Origin: JBBDWJ01 sp963824095
GTDB lineage: Bacteria > Acidobacteriota > Terriglobia > Bryobacterales > UBA6623
DNA length: 64,000 nt
Direction of reading: 5' to 3'
Assembly (NCBI GenBank): GCA_963824095.1
Contig: CAWGNS010000009.1
Coordinates: 992,001 to 1,056,000 of the forward strand
Under the pieces are notes generated by a model. The model was not told the origin of the DNA, did no database searches, and saw nothing but the letters and a program-made list of their open reading frames with translations. Shown in pieces: positions 43,263 to 51,852 of the stretch. Each line of letters starts with the position of its first letter. The stretch's first letter is position 1. The translations under genes were made by a program, and so were the position numbers.

Positions 43263-44591
43263 TTAACGGTCGAACGCTTGCGTCGCGTCGATTTTGAACC
43301 AGAGCAGGCCGGCCAGCAGATAGACGATGGCGGCGCTCCAGAACATTGCCGAGAAAGATCCAAAGCGATCGAACAGCCAGGCCGCGGCCAGCGGCGAGAT
43401 GAAGGCGGAGATGCTCGACGCGGTGTTCATGAAACCGGTGGCGGTGCCGCCGTAGCGCCCGCCGACCTCGAGGCAGGCGGCCCAGGCGACCGGCACGGCC
43501 AGGTCCATCGAGCCTTGGGCGAACATCAGACAGACCACGGCGGCGACCGGCCCTTGCGCGACCGAGGCTGCGGCGAAACCGACCGCGGTGAAGAGAAAGC
43601 CGCCCATGCCGACGGCGCGGCGGCCCCAGCGCAGGCTTCCGGTGCGGCGCACCAGCCAGTCCGACAGCGTGCCGCCGAACAGGCAGGCGACCGCGCCCAC
43701 CGCCAGCGGCAGGGCCGAGTAAAAGCCGCTGTCGCGCGTGTTGAGCCCCTGCTCTTTCATTAAATACGTAGGCATCCAGGTCAGAAAGAACCAGAAGCCG
43801 TAAGAGGTGGCGAAGTACATCCAGAACAGCGCCCAGAGGTTGCCGCTGAGCAGCATGCGCTTCCAGGGCATCGTCTCGACCTGGGCGGGCGCGGCTTGCG
43901 CCTCGAGTGCTTTGGGCGCGGCTTGCGTCTCGACGGCTGGCGTGTCCTGTTGGATGTAGGCCAGCTCGGCCGCGTCGACGCCGGGGTGCTCGGCGGGGTC
44001 GTCGCGATACCACAGCCAGAACACGACGCACCAGACCAGGCCGACGAATCCAAAGATGGAAAAGGTCAGCCGCCAGCCGTAGGCGAGCAGACACATGGTG
44101 GCTAGCGGCGGCGAGATCGCGCCGCCGATGCGGGCGCCCATCCACATGAAGCCGTTCACCTTGCCGCGATCGACGGCGGGGAACCAGCGGGCCAGGGCGC
44201 GCGAGAGGGTCGGAAACGCGCCGGCTTCGGCCGCGCCGAACACGAAGCGGACCGCGATCAGCAGCGTGTAGCTGCGGACCACGCCGGTGAGCGCCGTCAG
44301 GACCGACCAGGAAACGGCGATGCGGGTGAGCATGCTGCGCTGGCCCCAGCGGTCGCCCAGCCAACCCGACGGAATCTCACACAGGCCGTAGGCCACCGCG
44401 AAGGTGCCAAACACGTAGCCCATCTGGATGTTAGTGAGCCCCAGCTCGGACATGATCGAGGGGGCGGCCACTGAGATGCAGACACGGTCGAGGTAGGTGA
44501 TGGCGGCGAGCAGGAAGCCCAGCAGCAGCACCCAGTGGCGCGTGTGAGTCGGCGGCGGCAAGAGCTTGTTGGCGGCGGGCTGGCCCGGCAT
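43263..44591 (-). CDS. MFS transporter, anion:cation symporter (hexuronate/aldonate) type
   Basis: A 442-residue protein with twelve membrane segments. 'LGLTNIQMGYVFGTFAVAYG' and 'CEIPSGWLGDRWGQR' carry the MFS motif between segments 2 and 3, and the pattern 'LTALTGVVRSYTLLIAVRFV' then 'GAAEAGAFPTLSRALARWFP' is characteristic of the ACS family (ExuT, GudP, DgoT). A cytoplasmic loop rich in Ala/Pro/Glu lies in the middle. With the dehydratases nearby, a sugar acid is the likely substrate. Two AT-rich operator-like sites lie 85-195 bases upstream. It leads into the creatininase-like gene. Confidence 0.88.
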   Translation of the reverse strand: MPGQPAANKLLPPPTHTRHWVLLLGFLLAAITYLDRVCISVAAPSIMSELGLTNIQMGYVFGTFAVAYGLCEIPSGWLGDRWGQRSMLTRIAVSWSVLTALTGVVRSYTLLIAVRFVFGAAEAGAFPTLSRALARWFPAVDRGKVNGFMWMGARIGGAISPPLATMCLLAYGWRLTFSIFGFVGLVWCVVFWLWYRDDPAEHPGVDAAELAYIQQDTPAVETQAAPKALEAQAAPAQVETMPWKRMLLSGNLWALFWMYFATSYGFWFFLTWMPTYLMKEQGLNTRDSGFYSALPLAVGAVACLFGGTLSDWLVRRTGSLRWGRRAVGMGGFLFTAVGFAAASVAQGPVAAVVCLMFAQGSMDLAVPVAWAACLEVGGRYGGTATGFMNTASSISAFISPLAAAWLFDRFGSFSAMFWSAAIVYLLAGLLWFKIDATQAFDR

Positions 44592-44675
44592 CAGCAGGAT
44601 ACACCTATCACCATGGAGAATTGGGGTCGGCGCGGAGCGCAGCGGGCCGCGGCTCGCGGGCGGACGGTTGCAACG

Positions 44676-44702
44676 TACAAATATATATACAATATATTAT
44701 CT
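44676..44702. promoter_or_regulatory. AT-rich operator-like site upstream of the MFS gene, distal of two
   Basis: On the minus strand this reads GATAATATATTGTATATATA. It is an island of A/T in GC-rich DNA and resembles the sites at 41954 and 46800. It could also overlap the MFS promoter. Confidence 0.5.
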
Positions 44703-44764
44703 TGTCAAGGGCTTACCGAGCGGCCGCGCGGCTTTTGGCGCGACCGTCTAGCCGCCAGGGCCAT

Positions 44765-44786
44765 GGTATACTCGCCATATATTACC
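44765..44786. promoter_or_regulatory. AT-rich operator-like site, second of two
   Basis: GGTATACTCGCCATATATTA followed by CC: an imperfect palindrome with GGTA...TACC-like ends. It aligns with the site at 46800-46820 read on the opposite strand. Confidence 0.5.
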
Positions 44787-45060
44787 GGGTTGGCGACGGT
44801 TCTGTACCGCCGTTCCGGCCTGCCGCCCGAGATTCTTTCCCCCCACCGCGCCGCCGGAACTTCGTCACTCGGAGCCGCGGGCGTGAGCCCGCGTTGAGCC
44901 GCTTGGGCCAGGGCGCAGGAGCCTCGGCATGAGTTCCGCGGCGCTGGCGTCCAACCCTGCCGGGACAACGTGGTTCCCGGACCAACAACGCGAAGCCCGG
45001 GACGAATGACGCAGGGCCCGAAGGACAACGTGAGCCCCGGAGGGGCGTAGCCGTTAATAG

Positions 45061-45080
45061 CCCACGGCTTTAGCCGTGGG
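45061..45080. repeat. CCCACGGCT-TT-AGCCGTGGG hairpin repeat
   Basis: Perfect 9-bp arms around TT. Related copies are at 45223-45243, about 50290-50306 and 59714-59730, often followed by CTA or CTATT. Confidence 0.75.
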
Positions 45081-45726
45081 AAGGGTCCCACCTGGAATTT
45101 CCGCCCTGGAAAGGGCGGTCGAAATACGCCTGGATCGGGCCATGGAACCGCGCCTTGCGACGGCGCCATCGGGAAAATGCGGATTAGCCCTTCCCAGGGC
45201 TCATTGCTTGTGGGGAAGCAGTCCCACGGCTGAAGCGGTGGGGATAGATGGTTGCGTCCCTGCGGCGCCGCAGTCTTTGCTTAGGCGCTCGCCGCATTGG
45301 TTTGGGAACGCGCCCGGATGGCCTGCGGATGCGTCCGTGTCCGCCACGGCTACGAAACAGGCTCGTGGCCGTGAAAAGCGCGTCTCGGGCGGTGAAATCC
45401 TTCCGGAAAGCGGACAATTCGGGTGGTATGCTGGGCTTGTCGCGGTCTCGGACGGGCTCGCTCTGGAAATTGCTGGCCGCTGGCGGCCAGCGCGGCGTCG
45501 GGACGGAACCGGCGGCCGGAACGAACTGGGCGTCCAAACGGCGCTGGAACCGGCAACTCCCGAGTGGCACGGTGTGGCTCACTCCGTTATCGTGAACGGC
45601 CCTGGGGATTGAACGGCTTACGAAACCGAACAGACGGGAATCCAATCGGCCGGAGCCGAATCGGCCCGCAAGCGAATGGGCCGATAGCGGCTTTGGTCGC
45701 AGCGAACTACGTACATTTATTCAGGC

Positions 45727-46473
45727 ATGCCAAAACGGAATACCAACCCTATCTCTCCCAAGAGCGAAAGAAGCAAGCAGTCGGCGGTCAATGGCACCAA
45801 CGATCAGACCAAAACCGAAAAGGCTTACCAAGCGATCAAGCGCGCGATCGTAAAGGGCGAGCTTTCCGAGGGCACGTTTCTTTCCGAAAGCGACGTGATC
45901 CAGAAGTATGGGGTCGGCCGCACGCCTTTTCGCGAAGCGTGCAACCGTCTGATCCACGAGGGCCTGCTCGAGATCGTGCCGCGGCGCGGCTATCTGGTTC
46001 CGGAGTTGAGCTTCCATGGCGTGCGCGACCTGTTTGAGCTGCGGGTGCTGCTTGAGAGCGCCATCATCGAGCTGGCCACGGTGCGCGCCAACGACGACGA
46101 TATCGAGCGGTTGACGCGGCTCGCCGCCGAGGTGCCCAAGCGCCACCGCGGCACCAGCGGCTTTGAGACGATCATCGAGGCCAACGCGCAGTTCCACCTG
46201 CAACTGGCGACGACGACGCGCAACCAGGAGCTGCAACGGCTGCTGGCGTCGGTGCTCGAGCGCACCGAGCGCGTGATGTATGTCGAGCTACGCTTTACGA
46301 AGTTCGACGAGGACGCTTTCAAGATGATTCACGAGCCGATCATCGAAGCGATGCGGAAACGCGATGTGACGGCGGCGCGCGACGCGCTGCTGCGCGATAT
46401 TGCTCAGGCTCAGGACGCTACCTTCGGGCGTCTGCTGCACATGCCGCAATCGACCGCCGTTTTGAAGCGGTAG
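45727..46473 (+). CDS. GntR-family regulator with FCD domain
   Basis: A 248-residue regulator. The winged HTH is at about residues 32-95: 'KAYQAIKRAIVKGELSEGTF', 'LSESDVIQKYGVGRTPFREA' and 'CNRLIHEGLLEIVPRRGYLV'. The all-helical FCD effector domain follows, with metal/effector-binding residues in 'FELRVLLESAI', 'EANAQFHLQLA' and 'FKMIHEPIIEAM'. FCD-type GntR proteins typically sense sugar acids or organic acids and repress uptake and dehydratase genes (UxuR, ExuR, DgoR). That fits the surrounding MFS, dehydratase and UxuA-like genes. Confidence 0.9.
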   Translation: MPKRNTNPISPKSERSKQSAVNGTNDQTKTEKAYQAIKRAIVKGELSEGTFLSESDVIQKYGVGRTPFREACNRLIHEGLLEIVPRRGYLVPELSFHGVRDLFELRVLLESAIIELATVRANDDDIERLTRLAAEVPKRHRGTSGFETIIEANAQFHLQLATTTRNQELQRLLASVLERTERVMYVELRFTKFDEDAFKMIHEPIIEAMRKRDVTAARDALLRDIAQAQDATFGRLLHMPQSTAVLKR

Positions 46474-46639
46474 GGTTACGGGCGGTTCTGATGGCACAGG
46501 CAACCCTGTCTGTGTTCTTGGTCTGGCCATACCGTGGGATTGCGGCGTGCCTCGGCTGCGTTTTCGATTGGCTCACAGGTGATGCTCGTTTCCACGGATT
46601 CTTGTTTTTCTCTCCATGCTGGTGGGAAGTCGCGGGCAT

Positions 46640-46665
46640 GCACAGACACGATTGTCTGTGCCACG
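46640..46665. repeat. ACAGACA...TGTCTGT palindromic repeat
   Basis: GCACAGACACGATTGTCTGT followed by GCCACG. It matches the copies at 28102-28127 and 28169-28194 with compensating changes on both arms, which keeps the hairpin. Confidence 0.75.
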
Positions 46666-46799
46666 TTCCGGCGCAGACCCTGGCATCGGGCGGAAGAGGT
46701 GTCGCCGGCCCGCAGAGACGTCGAACTGGAGGTCGACGCCGTCGGCCCGAGGCCCGCGCCACGTTGTGTGCGGTCTTGCTTCGGGAAGGGTGCCATCTT

Positions 46800-46820
46800 G
46801 GATATATATTGGATATACTG
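46800..46820. promoter_or_regulatory. AT-rich operator-like site upstream of the membrane-bound dehydrogenase
   Basis: GGATATATATTGGATATACT followed by G. It lies about 155 bases before the ATG at 46976 and resembles the sites at 41954, 44676 and 44765. Confidence 0.5.
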
Positions 46821-46975
46821 TAGCGGCCACATGGCGCGAGCCGCCAACTGAGCGCGCCCAGGCTTCGCCTGGGCTACGCTTCGGCTCGGCCCGATCCAAA
46901 GTGTGTAGACTCCAAGGGTGCGGCCCGCTGCGCACAACGATTGACGACTTTAGATCATCCCCAGCGGTTCGAACG

Positions 46976-49900
46976 ATGCCTGCTATGTCTTTCCATCGAC
47001 AACATTCCCTCAATCCGCCCCGGCTGAATCCGTGCCGGTTGGATCCGCCGCGGTTGAATCCGTCCCGGGCGGCGGTGCGCGGCGTTTCGTTTTCGGCGCC
47101 CTGGGCGCTGGGCCTGGTGTTCGCTTTCGCCGCGCTGTGGTGCGGCTGCAGCAGCGGCGACCGGGCGTTGACGCCTGAGCAGTCCGTCGCCGCGTTCCAG
47201 ATCGTCGATGGATTCAAGGCCGAGGTGTTTGCCGCCGAGCCGATCGTTTCGGATCCGGTCGAGATGGCGTTCGATGAAAACGGCGGCATCTACGTGGTCG
47301 AGATGCACGACAATCCCGACGATCCGCCGGCCGGCAAGCCCGCGCTCAGCCGCGTGCTGTATCTCGAAGACACCGACGGCGACGGCCGCATCGACAAGCA
47401 GACGATCTTCGCCGATCATCTGCTGGTGGCCAAGGGCGTGCTGCCGTGGAAGGGCGGCGTGATCGTGCCGGCGGCGCCCGACATTCTCTGGCTCAAGGAC
47501 ACCGACGGCGACCACAAGGCCGACGTGCGCCAGGTGCTCTATACCGGCTTCGATACGCACGGCAACATGGAAGCCCGCATCGGCAATCCGCGGCTGGGCG
47601 TCGACAACTGGATCTACATTTCAAACTACGGGCAGCCCGGTGAGATCACCTCGCCCGAGCATCCCGATATGGAGCCGGTGACCGTGCGCGGTGGCGATTT
47701 CCGTTTCGATCCGCTGCGGGGTAAGGCGCAGGCCGCCACCGGCGGATCGCAGTTCGGCATGGCGATCAACCAGTGGGGCGACATTTTCATCGACGACAAC
47801 ACGATCCACTTGAGGCACACCGTGATTCCGCCGGGATATCTTTCGCGCAACCGCTTTCTGGTGACCGACTCGACGGCCGAAGACATTTCCGACCACGGGC
47901 AGCCGGCGGCGCCGGTGTTCGGCATCAGCAAGCCGCAGGAATGGCGCGTGGAGCGAACGCAGGCACGGCAGGAGCGCTACGACAAGACGCGGCCGGGGCA
48001 GGTGGAGCACGCCGCCGGCTATTTCACGGCCTCGTGCGGCGCGACGGCGTATCTGGGCGATAATTTTCCCGAAGAGTACGTCGGCAATATTTTTGTGGCC
48101 GACGGCAACGGCAATCTTGTCCACCGCGACGTGATCAAGCCCAGCGGGGCCACCTATACGGCTTCGCGCGAACCCGAGAAGGCGGAGTTTCTGGCCTCGA
48201 CCGACAACTGGTTCCGGCCGGTGAATTTCGCGAACGCGCCCGACGGCAATCTGTATGTCGTCGACTACGACCGGCAGTATCTCGAGCATCCCGAGTACAT
48301 CCCCGAGTCGGTGCGCAAGCGCCTCAAGATGGATTTTCTGCGCGGCGAGGACCTGGGGCGGATCTATCGCATCTCGCCCACCAATCCGCGGCAGCAGCGC
48401 GGCCTGCAGGTGAAACTCGGGGACGCTTCGACGGCGGATCTGGTGGCACTATTGGCGCATCCCAACGGGTGGCATCGCGAGACGGCGCACCGCCTGCTGA
48501 TCGAGCGCGGCGACAAATCGGCCGTGCCGGCGCTCGAAAAGCTCTTTCACGAGAGCAAGGATCCGGTGGCGCGCATTCAGGCCCTGTGGGTGCTCGAAGG
48601 GCTGGACTCGCTTCGCGAAGATCTGGTGCGCGAGGCGCTGCACGACGAGCACTGGGCGGTGCGCAAGCACGCCGTGAAACTGTCCGAGCGGTTTCTGAAA
48701 GACCTGCAGGGCGAAGTGCTCAAGGCCGCCGGCGATGAGCACGCGCACGTGCGCCTGCAGGCGCTGCTCACGCTCGGCAATCTACCCAGTTCGAAGCCGG
48801 TGGTCGAGGCGCTGGCGCGCGCGGTGGCGGCCGAGCCCGAAGACCGCTGGATCCGGCTGGCGGTGTTGAGCGCCTCGCCCGATACGGCCAAGAGCGTGGC
48901 CGATGCGCTGCTCAGCGAGCATCCCGACTTTTTCGATTCCCCCACGGCGGGCAAGCAGGCTCTGATCGCGACGTTGAGCCGAACGATCGGAGCGCGGCGG
49001 CAGCCGGCAGAGTTGGGCTCGTGGATCCAGGCCGTGGCCGGTAGTCCGAAGCTCAACAAGGATGAATGGCGGCAGGCGGCGCTGACGGGGCTGGCCAAGG
49101 GCCTCTCGCTCGACAGCGCCGAGCGTCTGCACGTCGCCTCGGTCGAGCCGCCTCTGACGAAGCTGCTGCGAGAAGGTTCGCCGGAGGTCCGCCAACAAAC
49201 CGCCGAAGTCACGCAGTTCTTCTTCCTGCCGGGTCTGGTGGCGGTGGCGCTGAAGCAGGCGCCCGACAAGTCGCTGCCGATCGAGCAGCGCGTGCTGGCG
49301 GTGCGTACCCTGCGCGGCGGCTCGCTGCCGCAGGTTCGCGGCGTGCTCGAGGGCATTCTGACTTCGCCCGAGGCGCGCCCGCTGCAGCAGGCGGCGGCCG
49401 AAGCCATTGCGACGTTTGATTCGCCCGACACGCCGCTGATTCTGCTCAAGGGCTGGAAGGGCTATAGCGTCGAAACCAGGCGCTGGATCGCCGACGACCT
49501 GTTGCGGCACCGCGAACGCATCGGCCCGCTGCTCGACGCGGTGGAGCGCGGCGATATCGACCCGCAAGCGATCGACGAGGTTGCGCGGATTCGCATGACG
49601 CAGTTTCCCGAGCCCGCCATCGCCGAGCGCGCCAAGAAGCTGTTCAACGTGCAGCAGGGCGACCGCGAGGCGGCCGTTGCCGCTTACCAGGACGTGCTGA
49701 AACTGGAAGGCGACCCCGCCGACGGCAAGAAGGCCTTCGAGCGCGAGTGCGCCAAGTGCCACCTGCCGCACGGGGAGCGCGGCCGCATCGGGCCCGACCT
49801 CTCGGGGGTCAACAACCACAGCCGCGACGTGCTGCTCAACGACATCCTCAACCCCAGCTCGGCGATCCAGGACCGCTATACGAATTACATTCTCGAAACC

Positions 49901-50110
49901 AAGGACGGTCGGGTTCACGACGGCCTGATCGTGTCGGAGACGTCGGCGGCGGTGACCATTCGCGGCGAGTTGCAGGACGTCACCGTGCTGCGCGAGAACA
50001 TCAAAGACCTGCGCGCTTCCAGCGTGTCGCTGATGCCGGAGGGGCTCGAGCAGGCTTTGACGCGGCAGGAGCTGGCGGACGTGATCAGCTATTTGCGGTC
50101 GGGTCTCTAG
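46976..50110 (+). CDS. membrane-bound dehydrogenase with HEAT repeats and heme-binding C-terminus
   Basis: About 1044 residues from the ATG at 46976 (46985 is also possible). The N-terminus has four five-residue repeats and then a hydrophobic export segment ending in 'LWCGCSSGD', perhaps a lipoprotein signal. Residues about 75-480 form a beta-propeller of the TIGR02604 kind ('MAFDENGGIYVVEMHDNPDD', 'FADHLLVAKGVLPWKGGVIV', 'NYGQPGEITSP', 'ASCGATAYLGDNFP'). HEAT-like helical repeats fill about 490-880. The C-terminal TIGR02603-type domain has one heme site, C-A-K-C-H, and ends 'LTRQELADVISYLRSGL'. It is thought to oxidise sugars at the cell surface and pass electrons to the heme. An AT-rich operator-like site lies upstream. 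Confidence 0.88.
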   Translation: MPAMSFHRQHSLNPPRLNPCRLDPPRLNPSRAAVRGVSFSAPWALGLVFAFAALWCGCSSGDRALTPEQSVAAFQIVDGFKAEVFAAEPIVSDPVEMAFDENGGIYVVEMHDNPDDPPAGKPALSRVLYLEDTDGDGRIDKQTIFADHLLVAKGVLPWKGGVIVPAAPDILWLKDTDGDHKADVRQVLYTGFDTHGNMEARIGNPRLGVDNWIYISNYGQPGEITSPEHPDMEPVTVRGGDFRFDPLRGKAQAATGGSQFGMAINQWGDIFIDDNTIHLRHTVIPPGYLSRNRFLVTDSTAEDISDHGQPAAPVFGISKPQEWRVERTQARQERYDKTRPGQVEHAAGYFTASCGATAYLGDNFPEEYVGNIFVADGNGNLVHRDVIKPSGATYTASREPEKAEFLASTDNWFRPVNFANAPDGNLYVVDYDRQYLEHPEYIPESVRKRLKMDFLRGEDLGRIYRISPTNPRQQRGLQVKLGDASTADLVALLAHPNGWHRETAHRLLIERGDKSAVPALEKLFHESKDPVARIQALWVLEGLDSLREDLVREALHDEHWAVRKHAVKLSERFLKDLQGEVLKAAGDEHAHVRLQALLTLGNLPSSKPVVEALARAVAAEPEDRWIRLAVLSASPDTAKSVADALLSEHPDFFDSPTAGKQALIATLSRTIGARRQPAELGSWIQAVAGSPKLNKDEWRQAALTGLAKGLSLDSAERLHVASVEPPLTKLLREGSPEVRQQTAEVTQFFFLPGLVAVALKQAPDKSLPIEQRVLAVRTLRGGSLPQVRGVLEGILTSPEARPLQQAAAEAIATFDSPDTPLILLKGWKGYSVETRRWIADDLLRHRERIGPLLDAVERGDIDPQAIDEVARIRMTQFPEPAIAERAKKLFNVQQGDREAAVAAYQDVLKLEGDPADGKKAFERECAKCHLPHGERGRIGPDLSGVNNHSRDVLLNDILNPSSAIQDRYTNYILETKDGRVHDGLIVSETSAAVTIRGELQDVTVLRENIKDLRASSVSLMPEGLEQALTRQELADVISYLRSGL
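47009..47068 (+). repeat. four 15-bp tandem units in the dehydrogenase N-terminus
   Basis: Units at 47009, 47024, 47039 and 47054 (for example TTGAATCCGTCCCGG) encode LNPPR, LNPCR, LDPPR and LNPSR. They lie before the export segment. Confidence 0.8.
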
Positions 50111-50347
50111 TTTTCGTTTGCGGATCCGTGGCGCGGGCCTGCGACCGGCATCGTGGACGTACCGCCAGCCGAATAGACCTCGGCGTACGCGCGGGTTGTC
50201 CCTCCCTTGGCGGTAGCCCGGGCCGTGGAGCAGAGGCTGGCCACTTTGAATCGTGCCTTCCAGGGCTCGCTCGGTGTTAGTGTGTGTTCCGGCTGAAGCC
50301 GTGGGCTACTAGTTGGACTAGCCCCTCCGTGGCTCTGCCCCCCCCCG

Positions 50348-51493
50348 CTAACCCACCTCTTCATTCGCCCGCCGCAACAGCGCGCGCATGTACGCGATGC
50401 AATACGCCGTTCCGCTGCGGTGGATGCCCTTCTCCCCGCCCAAGGGCGGAACGTGGTCCGGTACCATCATGCCGTCGAACCGCACCTGCCGCAGCGCCTT
50501 CATCACTTGGTACATGTCCAGGTAGCCTTCGTCGGGGAAGGTCTCGACGAAATCGGGCAGCGGCCCCGTCACGCTGCGGAAATGAATCTCGAGGATCTTG
50601 TGGCGTCCGCCGAAATCCTCGATCATCTCGAACACATTCTTGCCCATGCGGTCGCCGCCTTCCGACCAGGTGCCGACGCAGAAGGTGAGTCCCCAGTGCG
50701 GGCTGCCGGGGCCCTCGATCTGGTCGGCGATTTGCTCGGCGCGGCGGTAGCCGTCGTAGTGAACAAAGAGTTTGGCGACGCCGTTCATCTTCGCCAGCGG
50801 CGGATCGTCGGGGTGCAGCGCCAGCTTGACGCTGGCCTCTTTCGCTACCGGCAGCACCGCCTTCATGAAGTAGCTGTAGTTGTCCCATATCTCGTCCGCC
50901 GAATACTCGCGGTCGAAGCGCTGCTTTTCCACCTTGGAACGAAAGTCGGACACCTTGAACTCGCGCGCCGTATAGCCGCGCGGCGTGGCGACCTCGGCGG
51001 TCGTGTAGGTATTGGCGGGGTGAAAATCGTAACTCGCGATGGCGATGCCCAGCTTGCCGATGTCGCGCAGAAACGTCTGGTAGGCCTCGATGTATTTGTC
51101 GCGGCCGGGCTGGCCCAGTTGGACCTCAGTCGCGCGATAGGCGTAGTGGACGCCGGAGTAAATCTTCAGACCGAAGCGCGCGAAGCGCTCGTGCGTGCGG
51201 CGCAGGTCGTCGAAGCTCGAACGCTCGGGGGCGAAGTTGACGCGCGCATAGCGCAGCCCGATCTGCTTGAGGAACAGCAGGTCGCCGTCGGAAAGATCGT
51301 CGGGAACGCGGTGCGAAAGCTTGATGTTGCCCGCAGCGTATTCATCGATGGCGGCCTTGGCCGGGCTGGCGGATCGGGCCGCGCTGGCCGCGCCGGTGCC
51401 GGGGGCAACCAGACCGGCGGTGCCCAGCGTCAGCGGGAGTTGGAAGAAGCGCCGGCGGCTGGGCCGGACTGCGGAAGGGCGAGGTGGTAACAA
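50348..51493 (-). CDS. Tat-exported UxuA-like mannonate dehydratase
   Basis: A 381-residue protein. I chose TTG at 51493 because AGGAGG stands five bases upstream; the longer frame to 51571 lacks this. 'RPSRRRFFQLPLTLGTAGLV' is a twin-arginine signal. The rest follows UxuA: 'VKLALHPDDPPLAKMNG', 'GLTFCVGTWSEGGDRMGKNV', 'ILEIHFRSVTGPLPDFVETF', 'DEGYLDMYQVMKALRQVRFD' and 'MMVPDHVPPLGGEKG'. UxuA dehydrates D-mannonate to 2-keto-3-deoxygluconate and is normally cytoplasmic, so the Tat signal is unusual. It is near the GntR/MFS sugar-acid genes. A non-enzymatic or altered role is possible. Confidence 0.85.
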   Translation of the reverse strand: MLPPRPSAVRPSRRRFFQLPLTLGTAGLVAPGTGAASAARSASPAKAAIDEYAAGNIKLSHRVPDDLSDGDLLFLKQIGLRYARVNFAPERSSFDDLRRTHERFARFGLKIYSGVHYAYRATEVQLGQPGRDKYIEAYQTFLRDIGKLGIAIASYDFHPANTYTTAEVATPRGYTAREFKVSDFRSKVEKQRFDREYSADEIWDNYSYFMKAVLPVAKEASVKLALHPDDPPLAKMNGVAKLFVHYDGYRRAEQIADQIEGPGSPHWGLTFCVGTWSEGGDRMGKNVFEMIEDFGGRHKILEIHFRSVTGPLPDFVETFPDEGYLDMYQVMKALRQVRFDGMMVPDHVPPLGGEKGIHRSGTAYCIAYMRALLRRANEEVG

Positions 51494-51852
51494 GCGAACC
51501 TCCTGAAACCGGACAAACACCCGGCGCGGCCATGCTATCACCGCCTTTTCCACACTGGCAACCCGCGCCAATCACCATAAGCGCAGGGCTGGGTGTTTTT
51601 CCCAGACCTGGGGCTTGTGCGAACGAAGGGGGCAATCCCAACGCCTCCGCCCTGTCATCTCTGACCAAATCGCTGCAAACCGCCGAAATGCGACCCGGGG
51701 GCCGCCCGCAGGCGAACAAAGGGGCACGGCAAGTGAACAACCGCAGGCCTGGAAATACGCCAGCCCTGCGCTACGGGGGCGGTTGCCGCGTTGGCGGCCC
51801 CCGGTCCATCGACGGGCCGCTGTTGCTTTGGGCAGGCCGGAGCCCTGCCCCA
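51494..51852. other. intergenic region with palindromic repeat
   Basis: About 360 bases between two minus-strand genes. It holds the GGGCAGG palindrome at 51830-51851 and the ribosome site of the UxuA-like gene at 51495-51510. Nothing else is recognised. Confidence 0.5.
51830..51851 (-). repeat. GGGCAGG...CCTGCCC palindromic repeat, copy 3
   Basis: It starts immediately after the stop codon of the minus-strand gene that ends at 51853, in the same relation as copy 2 at 23293-23314. It may serve as a terminator. Confidence 0.75.

Larger units (their letters stand above)
44592..45726. other. long divergent intergenic region between MFS and gntR genes
   Basis: About 1.1 kb. Near the MFS start it holds two AT-rich operator-like sites. 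The rest holds a short palindromic element at 44871-44892 (GAGCCGCGGGCGTGAGCCCG), a perfect CCCACGGCT/AGCCGTGGG hairpin at 45061-45080 and a decayed copy at 45223-45243. Long open frames on both strands here do not look like proteins. Confidence 0.6.
46474..46975. other. intergenic region with operator-like site and repeat
   Basis: About 500 bases between gntR and the membrane-bound dehydrogenase. It holds an ACAGGCA-family copy at 46640-46665, a decayed copy near 46494-46515, and the AT-rich site 46800-46820. The long frame upstream of 46976 is not supported as coding. Confidence 0.6.

Noticed and set aside
44700..45700. Overlapping open frames in the 1.1-kb spacer between the MFS and gntR genes
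   Set aside because: They contain the palindromic repeats, lack ribosome sites and domains, and overlap on both strands.
46616..46975. 120-residue N-terminal extension of the membrane-bound dehydrogenase
   Set aside because: It covers a dispersed repeat and the AT-rich site; the export segment follows the ATG at 46976.
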